A stretch of 64,000 nucleotides of DNA, from assembly GCA_963666475.2 (NCBI GenBank), contig CAXXJM010000001.1, positions 1,116,001-1,180,000 on the forward strand. The letters run 5' to 3'. A program made the translations under genes and the position numbers. A model generated the notes under the pieces. The model did not search any database. It was not told the DNA's origin and saw only the letters and a list, made by a program, of their open reading frames with translations. Shown one piece after another: positions 35,801 through 44,274 of the stretch (its first letter is position 1; the number at the start of each line of letters is the position of its first letter). The DNA comes from JBFHIZ01 sp963666475. GTDB taxonomy: Bacteria > Bacillota > Clostridia > Lachnospirales > Lachnospiraceae.

Positions 35801-36256
35801 TAAGGCAGAATCCTTTGGCAGTTCATGCATCATTTTTTTTACGTCTTCTGGAGTAAGGCTATATTGCATAAATTCCGAGATAACAGATTTTATTTCGTGA
35901 ATATACCCCGTCTTTTTTATATTTCCTCCAATTGCTCCAAGTTCGTCTTTTCTTTTCTTAGCAACCCTTTGCAACAAAAGACTTTTACCTGTATCATCCA
36001 ATACCGGAATCATACTTTTTCCAGTTTCTTCCAGTACTCGATATGACAATCTCTTAAAGCTTAATACATCAATGTTCATAATCCCGTGGTCCGGACTCAT
36101 CTGACATAAATCTTTCTGTGTCTGCATCGTAAACTGATCTGGTACCACCACAAAGTATTTTCTATGAGGATTCGCTTTTGCATCTTCTAAAATTTCACGA
36201 TTTATAGTTTCGCTTTTTCCATATCCCGAACCACCAAAGATAAATTGTAATCCCAT
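32804..36256 (-). CDS. addB: ATP-dependent helicase/nuclease subunit B (AddB)
   Basis: A 1150-residue AddB subunit with one nuclease site, a degenerate helicase fold that recognises Chi, and a 4Fe-4S staple. Evidence: FGGSGYGKSE P-loop at residues 7-16, GTVIHDVMEEF and VIDYKSGNRTF nuclease motifs, and the cluster cysteines in YAGCAYAHF and CTFCEYQSIC near the C terminus. Length is normal for clostridial AddB. ATG has an AAAGG box about 11 bases upstream. It is first in the operon and translationally coupled to addA. Confidence 0.96.
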   Translation of the reverse strand: MGLQFIFGGSGYGKSETINREILEDAKANPHRKYFVVVPDQFTMQTQKDLCQMSPDHGIMNIDVLSFKRLSYRVLEETGKSMIPVLDDTGKSLLLQRVAKKRKDELGAIGGNIKKTGYIHEIKSVISEFMQYSLTPEDVKKMMHELPKDSALQYKLKDIHLLYQDFVKDIEETFVTKEEELVLVKEQIKDSELMRDAVLVFDGFTGFTPVQNRLIQELMKYAKTVYVTILLDERRDPLKTFYEQDLFYLSLKMAKTLRQEAVDEGIPVLPDRILRGKATPDIPFSHSYRYEKKPELAFLERHLFRYDALAYEAETTSLQITESVSPLDEIRYTCEEISRLIQQESYRYQDLAVVTGDLNGYAHFVEEQFEKYEIPFYLDLTRGIVMNPMIEYIKSALALLTDGYTYENVFHFMRSGMLDIPVENIDLLENYVFALGIRGIRKWEEPFYRLSPDFGKDYEEDLKSINEARKIFMERMLPLHQRTKTVEDKVRLLYQFLVDSDMENRLFDRADRLESQGKQTLAEEYLAIYRKVMDLLNQIYELLADEEMGWEDFAEIILAGFEEIQVATLPQNRDAVVVGDIKRTRLKNTKVLFFIGVNDGIIPQAGGSGGILSEIDRNMIEKASYELAPTPRQQMYQQRMYLYMNVTKPTEKLYISYAKVDAEGKPIRSSYFVGVVNDLFPQIRFVYTKSLDYKDRLFAKTDGTRHFIHSLRDYVNTGKESMYSVQEMVSLHQFLEKDQTNNLKQLVNTAFFQYRPVPLSKEVAQALYGRILENSVSRLEKYAGCAYAHFLQYGLRLAKRAEYLLEAKDTGTVIHDVMEEFSKKISDTKYSWFDFPAEMGEELVEQIMDQVSNAYGEHVFFDTKRNSYQIERMKRLLKKSVLNMQKQLNDGLFLPSEYEVSFSKYQDLEALTVVLSDEEKMHLNGRIDRVDLYENDEHVYVKVIDYKSGNRTFSPLEVYHGLQLQLVLYMNVATEREKRRHPGKEIVPSGMFYFQIKDPMIKTDGNKISEEEILQQVRKEMRMEGIANSREDSLQAIDHTLNKNSDVIKLSYKKDGSIAANSKVMDDEDLKFMSKYVDSKIRKMGQEILNGEISINPYTMDQNSACTFCEYQSICKIDSRLPGYQKRELEILSEQEIFEKMREIEEGGKE

Positions 36257-36286
36257 GCTTATTTCGACCTTTCTTTTTTTATAAGG

Positions 36287-36320
36287 AAAAGAGCAGGTTC
36301 TACTGATGTAGTGCCTACTC
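36287..36320 (-). terminator. Terminator after mgtE
   Basis: In minus-strand RNA GAGTAGGCACTAC pairs with GTAGAACCTGCTC (11 of 13 positions) around ATCA, followed by TTTT. It separates mgtE from addB. Confidence 0.65.
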
Positions 36321-36333
36321 CTTTGATTCTATA

Positions 36334-37686
36334 CTATGTTAAGTCCAATAATCTGGTCGCGATCATGAAATACACCAAAAGTGCCAATGCGTCGACGATT
36401 GTAGTAATAAAAGGACTTGCCATAACGGCAGGGTCAAATCCCAGTTTTTTTGCCAAAAGAGGTAGGGATGATCCTACGATTTTAGCAATCAGAACCGCAG
36501 TTATCAAAGTCGAACATACAACAATTGCCACCATGATATCTACACGGTCAAAAAACAATAATTTTAGGAAATTAGCGGAAGCCAGGGTAATACCGCAAAG
36601 TAATGCAACACGGACCTCTTTCCACATAACCTGAAAAACATCACTGAATTCAATTTCTTTTAGAGACAGACCACGAATTACAGTAACACTGGCTTGTCCT
36701 CCAGCATTTCCGCCCGTATCCATGAGCATTGGAATAAACGCTGTTAAAACGGTGCATGCTCGTAATGCGTCTTCAAAAGAAGAAATAATCTTTCCTGTAA
36801 ATGTTGCTGAAATCATAAGTAATAAGAGCCAAGGAATTCTTTTTTTCCAAATCTCTACCACTGACGTCTTCATATAAGGGTGATCTGATGGCACGATAGC
36901 TGCCATTTTTTCCATATCTTCTGTTGCCTCTTCCTGAAGAATATCTACAACGTCATCAATTGTAATGATGCCGACGAGTCGTTCTTCATTATCTACAACA
37001 GGCATCGCCGTAAAATCATATTTTTGGAACTGTCTGGCCACTTCTTCCTGGTCCATCATGGTGTGAACAGAAACTACATTTTCCCACATCAGCTCCCCAA
37101 TGATTTGGTTTGGATTGCTTAACAACAAATTTCGAAGGCCAACTGCACCTAGTAGTTTTCTTGTATCATCTAATACATAACAAATGTTGATCGTCTCAGA
37201 ATCCACTCCGACCTTTCGAATTCGATCAATTGCCTGTGCTACGGTCAAAGAGTCTTTTAAATCAACGTATTCCACCGTCATGATACTTCCAGCAGAGTCC
37301 TCTGGATATCGTAATAAATGATTGATGTCTCTTCTTGTATCCGGTGATGCATTTTGCAAGAGTTTCTTAACAATATTTGCCGGCATTTCTTCTAAAAGGT
37401 CTGTAGCATCATCGGCCATCAGGTTGTCAATGATGTTCGCTGCATCTCGGTCCGAAAGTGAAACAATGATTGTCTGCTGATGTTCGAGTGGTAAAAATGC
37501 GAATACATCTGCAGCAACGCTTTTTGGTAACATACGAAAGATTTTTAACAGATTGTCTTCGTCCAATTCCTCTAAAAAGGTAGCAATATCAGCATAATTC
37601 ATTTCTTCTAATATCTGCCTCATTTTGGTATACTCTTTGCGATCTGCCATTCCCAGTATTTCTTCTCTTAATTCTTTATCTTCCAT
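36334..37686 (-). CDS. mgtE: Magnesium transporter MgtE
   Basis: A 450-residue Mg2+ channel. Order: N-terminal MgtE-N superhelical domain (EELDEDNLLKIFRMLPKS), a CBS pair (SAGSIMTVEYVDLKDSLTV; FTAMPVVDNEERLVGIITID) that senses cytoplasmic Mg2+, a plug helix, and five C-terminal helices with FIPMLMDTGGNAGGQASV, the pore signature. ATG 37686 is five bases after GGAGG; the frame extends to 37698. I looked for an M-box upstream and see none; yigZ-like is only 36 bases away. Confidence 0.95.
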   Translation of the reverse strand: MEDKELREEILGMADRKEYTKMRQILEEMNYADIATFLEELDEDNLLKIFRMLPKSVAADVFAFLPLEHQQTIIVSLSDRDAANIIDNLMADDATDLLEEMPANIVKKLLQNASPDTRRDINHLLRYPEDSAGSIMTVEYVDLKDSLTVAQAIDRIRKVGVDSETINICYVLDDTRKLLGAVGLRNLLLSNPNQIIGELMWENVVSVHTMMDQEEVARQFQKYDFTAMPVVDNEERLVGIITIDDVVDILQEEATEDMEKMAAIVPSDHPYMKTSVVEIWKKRIPWLLLLMISATFTGKIISSFEDALRACTVLTAFIPMLMDTGGNAGGQASVTVIRGLSLKEIEFSDVFQVMWKEVRVALLCGITLASANFLKLLFFDRVDIMVAIVVCSTLITAVLIAKIVGSSLPLLAKKLGFDPAVMASPFITTIVDALALLVYFMIATRLLDLT

Positions 37687-37722
37687 ATTGACCTCCATTC
37701 TTGCTTGACGGAGGTTCTGCGT

Positions 37723-38397
37723 TTACTCGATCAGCTCCACATCCTCCATCTCTATGATTTTAGCACGCCCAGAAGTACGCTCAATTACCGTCTTTTTGAA
37801 TTCCTCCACTTCTGTAGTAGGAATGCAGACATAATTTTGTACCAAATCCGTATATTCCGTTCGCTCTATTTCGTAATTATGTTGTAAGATCAGATATTGA
37901 ACATTTCCATTTTCTTCATATGAAGTCTTGATTTCAATCCGTTTGCCAAGACGTACACTACCGATTTTTGCATTTAAAAAAGCTTCTTTTGCTGCACCTT
38001 GATAGGCTCTGACAAGACCACCTGTCCCAAGCAAAGTCCCACCAAAATAGCGCACGCAAGTCACAAGAACATTTGTCAGATGATTCCCTGTTAAAATGTC
38101 CAACATCGGCTTACCTGCCGTTCCTGAAGGTTCCCCATCATCGCTACATCTCAAAATCGGTGGTTGCTCTTCTATAATATATGCAAAACATACATGTCTT
38201 GCATTATAATGTTCTTTTCGAATTGACTTGATGACCTGTTCCGCCTGACTTACTGAACTAACAAAACAAATTTGCGCGAGAAAACGAGATTTTTTTTCTA
38301 CGATTTCCCCTTCTCCAGATCTTAATATCCTATGACACTCACAAGTTTCCAATGTTTCTGCCTTTCCTTCCAACTTACTCTTTCTATATTCTATCAT
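37723..38397 (-). CDS. YigZ/IMPACT-family protein
   Basis: A 224-residue protein of the UPF0029 (IMPACT) family with a C-terminal DUF1949 ferredoxin-like domain. Signature: KKSRFLAQICFVSSV, ARHVCFAYII, CSDDGEPSGTAGKPML and RYFGGTLLGTGGLVRAY. Relatives bind ribosomes or nucleic acids; bacterial function is poorly defined. The start is uncertain: the ATG at 38397 has no RBS, while an in-frame TTG at about 38352 follows AAGGAAAGG at nine bases. Upstream of mgtE and probably co-transcribed. Confidence 0.87.
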   Translation of the reverse strand: MIEYRKSKLEGKAETLETCECHRILRSGEGEIVEKKSRFLAQICFVSSVSQAEQVIKSIRKEHYNARHVCFAYIIEEQPPILRCSDDGEPSGTAGKPMLDILTGNHLTNVLVTCVRYFGGTLLGTGGLVRAYQGAAKEAFLNAKIGSVRLGKRIEIKTSYEENGNVQYLILQHNYEIERTEYTDLVQNYVCIPTTEVEEFKKTVIERTSGRAKIIEMEDVELIE

Positions 38398-38543
38398 AGG
38401 AAATGTGAAATGTGTATTAAGACTTTATTTAATTTTGACAATTTGGTATAATATAGTTTCGAGTAGAATGTATCGAAATCGTGTAAAGTTCCATACACAC
38501 AGAAACTAAGTCTGCATATTTAAACGCAGGCATTCAGAAAGGC

Positions 38544-41195
38544 ATGGTTATTTATATGAACTATGGAAAAAAAGGAGTCCGTCATAAACAACGTGAACTG
38601 ACTTCGAAAACAAATAAAATGAAAAAAACAGTGTCCATCTCTCTGGTAAAGATTATCCTTGCAGCTTTTGTATCCGCTGTAATTCTAATCGCCTTTGCAG
38701 GTTTTGGACTTTTTAAAGGAATTCTCTATGCTGCGCCAAGCATTTCGAGTTTGAGTGTTATCCCCAACGGATATGCATCCATCGTATATGACTCGGATGG
38801 TGTAGAAATTCAAAAACTTGTTTCTTCAAACGCAAACCGAAGATATGTAACAAACGAAAAAATACCACAGTATTTAAGAGATGCGTTTGTTGCAATTGAA
38901 GATGAGAGATTTTACGAACACAATGGTATTGATTTCCAAGGTATTATGCGAGCAGGTGTCGAAGCCATTGTATCTGGAGACCTTGGAGCAGGCGCTTCTA
39001 CCATCACGCAACAGTTATTAAAAAACAATGTATTTGATAACTGGACCAATGAAAAAAATGGTGAAAAAATCATCCGTAAACTACAAGAACAATTCTTAGC
39101 CATTGAACTTGAAAAGACCATGGATAAAGACCTGATCTTAGAATACTATATGAACACCATCAACCTGGGACAAAACACACTTGGTGTAGAAGCTGCATCC
39201 TTACGATACTTTCAAAAAAGTGTAAGCGAGTTAAATTTATCCGAGTGTGCTACGCTGGCAGCAATTACGAAAAATCCAACGGGAAATAATCCAATTACAC
39301 ATCCGGACAAAAATGCCTCCCGTAGAAAAGCTGTTCTAGACAAAATGCTTGAATTTGAAATGATTTCACAATCGGAATATGACGAAGCTTTGGCAGATGA
39401 TGTATACTCACGAATCGAAGCTGCAAACCTCGTGGAAGAAGCAAATTCCATCAACTCCTATTTTGTGGATGAACTTGTAGAACAGGTAATTGATGATTTA
39501 AAATCAAAACTTGGTTGGAACGATACACAAGCTTATAATGCACTATATAGTGATGGCCTAAAGATTTACACCACACAGGATACCGAAATCCAAGCAATCT
39601 GCGACAGTGTATTTACAGATGAAGAAAACTATCCCGAAAATACGGAATGGCTCCTTCGTTATGAATTGACCGTAGAAAGCGCAAACGAAGAGCTTACGAA
39701 TTATTCAACAGAAATGTACAAAGCATTTTACAAAGAGCAGTCTGCGAACTTCAATCTGTTATACGATTCAAAAGATGAAGCATACGAAGCTATTGAAGCA
39801 TACAAAGAAGCTATTATGACCGAAAGCGATATCGTATATGCTGAAACGGCAACACTTACCGCACAACCTCAGGTCTCGTTAACAATTGCTGACCAGGCAA
39901 CTGGACAGGTCCTTGCCATGGTCGGTGGTCGTGGTGAAAAAGAAGCAAGTCGTACATTAAATCGTGCAAGCAATACACTGAGACAGCCTGGTTCTACATT
40001 TAAAGTATTATCTACTTATGCTCCTGCTCTTGATGCGGCAGGAATGAATCTTTCAACCGTATTTATTGATGCTCCATTTTATGATAGCAATGGTCGTCTT
40101 GTCAGCAACTGGTGGGGGGATGAATATCGTGGAATTGCAAACATTCGTACTGCTATTAAAAATTCCATGAACGTAATCACCGTAAAGTGTTTGACACAGA
40201 TTACACCAGAACTTGGTTTTAGTTACGCAAAACAATTTGGCTTCACTTCTCTTGTAGACAGCGAACTAATCAATGGACAAATTTACTCTGATATCAATCA
40301 ATCTCTTGCTCTTGGTGGTCTAACACACGGTGTTTCAAACTTAGAATTAAATGCCGCATATGCAACCATCGCAAATGGTGGTGAATATATTGAGCCTACT
40401 TTATATACCAAAATCCTTGATCATGACGGAAATATCCTCATTGACAACACGGCTCCTGCAGAACACCGTGTACTAAAAGAAACAACTGCATGGCTATTAA
40501 TCGATGCAATGAAAGATGTTGTCAATTCTGGAACAGCTACTGCTACAAAAATTCCTGGGATGACAACCGCTGGAAAAACTGGAACAACTACAAAATATGT
40601 CGATGTATGGTTTAGTGGTTTTTCTCCATACTACACCTGCACTACATGGGCTGGTTATGACAACAACGAATACTTAAGCAAAGGTGCTCAACAATCCCTC
40701 GCAAAAACCCTATGGAAAAAAGTCATGGAACAAGTTCACGAAGAACTTCCTGATACCGATTTCGACAAACCGGATGGCATCGTCAGAGCAACCGTATGTT
40801 CCTTGTCTGGTAAGCTTCCAATTGATGGGCTTTGTGATACACTCACTACTGAATATTTTGAAGAAGGAAATGTACCTACCGAATCATGCGATGTACATTA
40901 TTCCGGATACATCTGCCAGTATGATGGGAAAATTGCTCAGGAATCATGTCCTTTCAAAATTCCTGGAACAATAACACTTATGCCAATCGAAGATGAATCA
41001 CTTTGGTCTGGAAGCATTTTACGTGACGCAAATGGAAATCCAATTGATGGCTCTACCGCAGCTACTTCAAACTATTGTATACATGATGCCGAATTCTTTG
41101 CACAGCCAGATTACTATACAATCTTAGAACAGCAAATTGCCGAAATCAATCAACGTGCTGCACAGGCTGCTGCTGCTGCAGGAACTACTCCATAA
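38544..41195 (+). CDS. Class A penicillin-binding protein (PBP1A-like)
   Basis: An 883-residue bifunctional peptidoglycan synthase. A basic cytoplasmic N terminus and one transmembrane anchor (IILAAFVSAVILIAFAGFGLF) precede the GT51 glycosyltransferase with AIEDERFYEHNGIDFQGI and GASTITQQLLKN, then a transpeptidase with SxxK in RQPGSTFKVLSTY, SxN in AIKNSMNVI and KTG in TAGKTGTTTK. A C-terminal extension carries six or more cysteines (CSLSGKLPIDGLC, SGYICQYDG, ESCPF). Start is either ATG 38544 or 38556; neither has ideal RBS spacing. Confidence 0.95.
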   Translation: MVIYMNYGKKGVRHKQRELTSKTNKMKKTVSISLVKIILAAFVSAVILIAFAGFGLFKGILYAAPSISSLSVIPNGYASIVYDSDGVEIQKLVSSNANRRYVTNEKIPQYLRDAFVAIEDERFYEHNGIDFQGIMRAGVEAIVSGDLGAGASTITQQLLKNNVFDNWTNEKNGEKIIRKLQEQFLAIELEKTMDKDLILEYYMNTINLGQNTLGVEAASLRYFQKSVSELNLSECATLAAITKNPTGNNPITHPDKNASRRKAVLDKMLEFEMISQSEYDEALADDVYSRIEAANLVEEANSINSYFVDELVEQVIDDLKSKLGWNDTQAYNALYSDGLKIYTTQDTEIQAICDSVFTDEENYPENTEWLLRYELTVESANEELTNYSTEMYKAFYKEQSANFNLLYDSKDEAYEAIEAYKEAIMTESDIVYAETATLTAQPQVSLTIADQATGQVLAMVGGRGEKEASRTLNRASNTLRQPGSTFKVLSTYAPALDAAGMNLSTVFIDAPFYDSNGRLVSNWWGDEYRGIANIRTAIKNSMNVITVKCLTQITPELGFSYAKQFGFTSLVDSELINGQIYSDINQSLALGGLTHGVSNLELNAAYATIANGGEYIEPTLYTKILDHDGNILIDNTAPAEHRVLKETTAWLLIDAMKDVVNSGTATATKIPGMTTAGKTGTTTKYVDVWFSGFSPYYTCTTWAGYDNNEYLSKGAQQSLAKTLWKKVMEQVHEELPDTDFDKPDGIVRATVCSLSGKLPIDGLCDTLTTEYFEEGNVPTESCDVHYSGYICQYDGKIAQESCPFKIPGTITLMPIEDESLWSGSILRDANGNPIDGSTAATSNYCIHDAEFFAQPDYYTILEQQIAEINQRAAQAAAAAGTTP

Positions 41196-41267
41196 GTGTA
41201 GTTTTAATCAAATGATATAAGCAAAAAAACAAGCAAAATAATTATAAAATGAGAATGAATTATCATA

Positions 41268-41333
41268 TTGACATTTAAAAGCAGACTATGATACAATAAC
41301 ATTCGTGCTGATTAAGAAATTCTTAATCAGCAC
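41268..41333 (+). promoter_or_regulatory. tRNA-Thr promoter and 5'-leader hairpin
   Basis: TTGACA (41268-41273) and TACAAT (41292-41297) are 18 bases apart. Transcription would start near 41304, exactly where a perfect 13-bp inverted repeat begins: GTGCTGATTAAGA (41305-41317), AAT loop, TCTTAATCAGCAC (41321-41333). The mature tRNA begins 8 bases later. The hairpin has no T-run and is not a terminator. Confidence 0.65.
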
Positions 41334-41340
41334 ATCATTC

Positions 41341-41413
41341 GCTGACGTGGCACAGTCGGTAGCGCACCTCATTGGTAGTGAGGAGGTCATGGGTTCGATT
41401 CCCGTCGTCAGCA
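41341..41413 (+). tRNA. tRNA-Thr (anticodon GGT)
   Basis: A full cloverleaf of 73 bases. The acceptor GCTGACG pairs with CGTCAGC; the anticodon stem CCTCA/TGAGG encloses loop TTGGTAG with anticodon GGT; the T-arm ATGGG-TTCGATT-CCCGT is intact; the discriminator is A. CCA is not encoded. The D-stem GCAC/GCGC has one A-C mismatch. A terminator follows 10 bases later. Confidence 0.93.
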
Positions 41414-41422
41414 TGAAATATT

Positions 41423-41464
41423 GATCTTGGTAGTTTTGTAAAAAGCTACTAAGATCTTTTTTTT
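41423..41464 (+). terminator. Terminator of the tRNA-Thr transcript
   Basis: GATCTTGGTAG and CTACTAAGATC pair (one wobble) around a 12-base loop and eight T follow, 10 bases after the tRNA end. Confidence 0.85.
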
Positions 41465-41473
41465 ACAATCATT

Positions 41474-41828
41474 ACCACCAGCTTAGCTGGTGGTTTGCTC
41501 TGCGGCTATAAGCCGCTGTTCCCTGCTTGCCTCTAAAGAGGCTCTGAAAAGTTCGCCTTCCACACTCCTTATATAGACATTGGATAAAAACTCTTTGAAA
41601 ACATGTGCTTTTGTCCAAACTATATTGAAACTTTGGATAATTATCACTATTACACAACTAATTTGTCTAAACAATAGATTTAAAGGCCTTCTCTACCCTT
41701 TCAACCAAGTGTTTTGGACAAATATTAAAAAAAATGAGAACATTTATCCAATTGTTATCCTGTATCCTAGATTTTTTTGATGCTTAAAGCTAAAGCTAGT
41801 TGGGAACACACCTGCATAGCAGGTGGTT
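41474..41828. mobile_element. IS200/IS605-like palindromic MITE without transposase
   Basis: About 355 bases with no supported gene but with end hairpins of the IS200/IS605 type. On the left are ACCACCAGCT-T-AGCTGGTGGT (41474-41494), GCGGCT-ATA-AGCCGC (41502-41516) and GCCTCT-AA-AGAGGC (41529-41542). On the right is CACCTGC-ATA-GCAGGTG (41809-41825) with flanking GGTTTA. It lacks tnpA and tnpB and sits just behind the tRNA-Thr terminator. Two minus-strand ORFs in it look non-genic. It would need a trans-acting TnpA. Confidence 0.5.
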
Positions 41829-41846
41829 TATTGTAATCTTGGTTAC

Positions 41847-41890
41847 AAAAAAAGACTTACATCTTGTAGTAGTATCCTACAAGATATAAG
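41847..41890 (-). terminator. Terminator of the metNIQ-aminotransferase transcript
   Basis: In minus-strand RNA CTTATATCTTGTAG pairs with CTACAAGATGTAAG (one G-U) and TCTTTTTTT follows. It lies 155 bases past the aminotransferase stop. The bases between (41891-42045) hold nothing recognisable. Confidence 0.8.
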
Positions 41891-42045
41891 CCGATCCAAT
41901 CAAATATCATTTCCTAATTACAATTCCAACCACATGACCCTGATATCGTCCACCTGATCAATTCCCTATATACTTTCTCTGTATTTTTAGACTCATTATA
42001 TAACTAATACTCTTTACAAACAAGAAAGAATTCCTCTGGCATAAT

Positions 42046-43203
42046 TTATAGTTTCTTTTTCATTTCGGATAATCGATCTAGAGCCGTATTTAAAGTCTCA
42101 TCTTTCTTTGCAAAATGAAAACGAATCAAATGATCTACCGGTTCTTTGAAGAAACTAGAACCAGGTACTGCTGCCACACCAACATCCCTTGCAAGTCGTT
42201 CACAAAACTCCAAATCATTTATCCGTCTAAACTCACTGATATCCAACATCACGTAATACGCTCCCTGTGGTTCGGTAAAGTTTAAGTCAATATTTCGAAG
42301 ACCATCGGTAAACAGATTCTTCATATGTGTATAATGATCACGTAGTTCTTTATAATAACTATCCGAAAAGGAAAGCCCAACCACTGCAGCTTCCATCAGT
42401 GGTGCTGCTGCCCCTACAGTCAAAAAATCATGAACTTTTTTTATTCTGTCTGTGATATGCTTTGGTGCGATTACATACCCCAGTCTCCATCCAGTGATGG
42501 AATATGTTTTCGACAAAGAACTACACGAGATGGTACGTTCCCACATTCCAGGAAAAGATGACAAATATAGGTGTTCATAAGGCTCATAGATGATATGTTC
42601 GTATACCTCATCAGTTATCACGTATGCATCATATTTAATCGCCAAATAAGCTATGATTTGAAGTTCATTTTTCGTAAATACTTTACCGCAAGGATTGGAA
42701 GGATTACACAGAATCAAAGCTTTGATCCCTTGTTTAAATGCGTCCTCCAAAATATTTGCATCAAATTCAAAAGTTGGAGGCACCAATGGTACATAGATTG
42801 GTATTGCACCAGACAGAATCGTATCTGCCCCATAGTTTTCATAAAATGGGGAAAAAACAATGACCCGATCTCCGGGATTTGTGACAGTCATCATGCTGGC
42901 CATCATTGCTTCCGTACTTCCACAAGTCACAACGACGTTGGAGTTTGGATCAATTGGTATATCCATATATTTTTCTTGTTTTTTGGCCAGTGCTTCTCGG
43001 AAATTCTGCGCTCCCCATGTCGTTGCATATTGGTGAGGACCATGGGCAGCAACTTGAGATAAGCGATCTGTAATCGCTTTTGGAGGTGCAAAGTCAGGAA
43101 ACCCCTGAGATAGATTAATCGCATTGTATTGGTTTGATATTCTGGTCATTCTTCGTATCACAGAGTCCGTAAACTCCGATGTTCTTCTGCTAAGTTCCTG
43201 CAT
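42046..43203 (-). CDS. PLP-dependent aminotransferase, class I/II (methionine/kynurenine aminotransferase-like)
   Basis: A 385-residue fold-type I aminotransferase. NLSQGFPDFAPPKAI binds substrate carboxylate, TCGSTEAMMASM and LCNPSNPCGKVF contact PLP, YVITDEVYEHIIYE has the conserved Asp/Tyr, and SLSKTYSITGWRLGYVI carries the Schiff-base Lys. The sequence resembles the KAT/YbdL group, some of which transaminate methionine. It is last in the metN-metI-metQ operon, which supports methionine or its keto acid as substrate (inference). ATG follows AGGAG by nine bases. Confidence 0.9.
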   Translation of the reverse strand: MQELSRRTSEFTDSVIRRMTRISNQYNAINLSQGFPDFAPPKAITDRLSQVAAHGPHQYATTWGAQNFREALAKKQEKYMDIPIDPNSNVVVTCGSTEAMMASMMTVTNPGDRVIVFSPFYENYGADTILSGAIPIYVPLVPPTFEFDANILEDAFKQGIKALILCNPSNPCGKVFTKNELQIIAYLAIKYDAYVITDEVYEHIIYEPYEHLYLSSFPGMWERTISCSSLSKTYSITGWRLGYVIAPKHITDRIKKVHDFLTVGAAAPLMEAAVVGLSFSDSYYKELRDHYTHMKNLFTDGLRNIDLNFTEPQGAYYVMLDISEFRRINDLEFCERLARDVGVAAVPGSSFFKEPVDHLIRFHFAKKDETLNTALDRLSEMKKKL

Positions 43204-43226
43204 TTGCTTTGTCTCCTATTGTGCTT

Positions 43227-44249
43227 TTAAGATATCATATATACTTTTCGATCATTCAAAATATGTCTGGAGTCCATTGATTCCTTAATCGCACTCATAA
43301 CATCAATGTTTGTACTTTTTGTTTCTTTTTGAAAATAATACTGTTTGCTGACTCCATGACCAAAGCAAATCATCTCTATGTTACTTTGTTCAGACATCTC
43401 ATTTACAAAGGAAACAAATTCCGTTATTTTATTAATCGGAACTACAATGTCCACCGGTTCTTGTTCCGAAACGGCTTCAACAGCTTTTACTAAAGCTCCT
43501 CGAATTTTCCAGACATTCTCTGCGATCTGCCAGTCGGTCAATCGCAAAAAATCCAATGCCTTCTGTTTTCTAATAATTGTTTCCACCCGTCTGATATTCG
43601 CTTCAACCTCATCTTCATACCCATCAAAGGTTAAAATGATATATGCTCGTGCATCTGGATATGGAAATTTGAGATGAAGAAACGATTCTCCAAGTTCTAT
43701 CACTTTTCGTTCCACAAATTCTACAGCTGTCGGATTCGTATTTTGACTTAATATTTGATGCACAGAACCAATTCCTTCTTCTAAGCTTCCAAAAGGCACT
43801 AGTACGCTCATTGTTGTCTCGGGTTTCGGAATGATCTTAAGTATACATTTTGTGATTACCGCTAAGGTCCCTTCCGAACCAACAATTAGATGTTTTATTG
43901 AAAGACCAGAGCTATCTTTTCGATTTTTACTTCCTACCGTTAATATTCTACCATCTGCAAGTACAATTTCCAGTCCCATGACATAATCCCTGGTCACCCC
44001 ATACTTTACAGCGCGCATACCACCCGCATTTGTACTGATGTTGCCGCCAATAGTTGCCAACTTTTCTCCAGGATCTGGTGGATAGAAATATCCCTCCTTT
44101 TCCACGTATTCTCGAAAATCTTTCAGAACTGCGCCTGACTCAACGGTAGCAGTCATCGTTTCTTTATCCAGTTCTAGAATCTGATTCATACCTGTCAAAT
44201 CCAAAACAATTCCGCCGTTTACTCGTAACTTAGTAATTCGTTCTTCCAT
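43227..44249 (-). CDS. Shortened FAD-binding oxidase, GlcD-like
   Basis: A 340-residue relative of the glycolate oxidase/D-lactate dehydrogenase GlcD family, which is normally about 460-470. It starts at GIVLDLTGMNQILELD, so the first part of the FAD domain is missing. The FAD segment PGEKLATIGGNISTNAGGMR and GLEIVLADGRILTVGS are intact. Near the C terminus the usual GHAGDGNLH-to-EHGIG stretch is collapsed into GHGVSKQYYF. It nevertheless has a strong GGGAGG box seven bases before ATG and a position inside the met operon, so it is probably expressed. FAD binding is doubtful. Confidence 0.75.
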   Translation of the reverse strand: MEERITKLRVNGGIVLDLTGMNQILELDKETMTATVESGAVLKDFREYVEKEGYFYPPDPGEKLATIGGNISTNAGGMRAVKYGVTRDYVMGLEIVLADGRILTVGSKNRKDSSGLSIKHLIVGSEGTLAVITKCILKIIPKPETTMSVLVPFGSLEEGIGSVHQILSQNTNPTAVEFVERKVIELGESFLHLKFPYPDARAYIILTFDGYEDEVEANIRRVETIIRKQKALDFLRLTDWQIAENVWKIRGALVKAVEAVSEQEPVDIVVPINKITEFVSFVNEMSEQSNIEMICFGHGVSKQYYFQKETKSTNIDVMSAIKESMDSRHILNDRKVYMIS

Positions 44250-44274
44250 TTTGTTGCCTCCCTATAATTAGAGA

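Noticed and set aside
36257..37722. M-box or other Mg2+ riboswitch for mgtE
   Set aside because: Only about 36 bases separate mgtE from the upstream yigZ-like gene; no aptamer fits.
41472..41674. Two overlapping minus-strand ORFs of about 60 codons
   Set aside because: They lie in the palindromic element, overlap each other in different frames and contain the end hairpins; no RBS and no family.
42571..43062. 163-codon plus-strand open frame
   Set aside because: It is wholly antisense to the aminotransferase gene, lacks an RBS and has unlikely composition.
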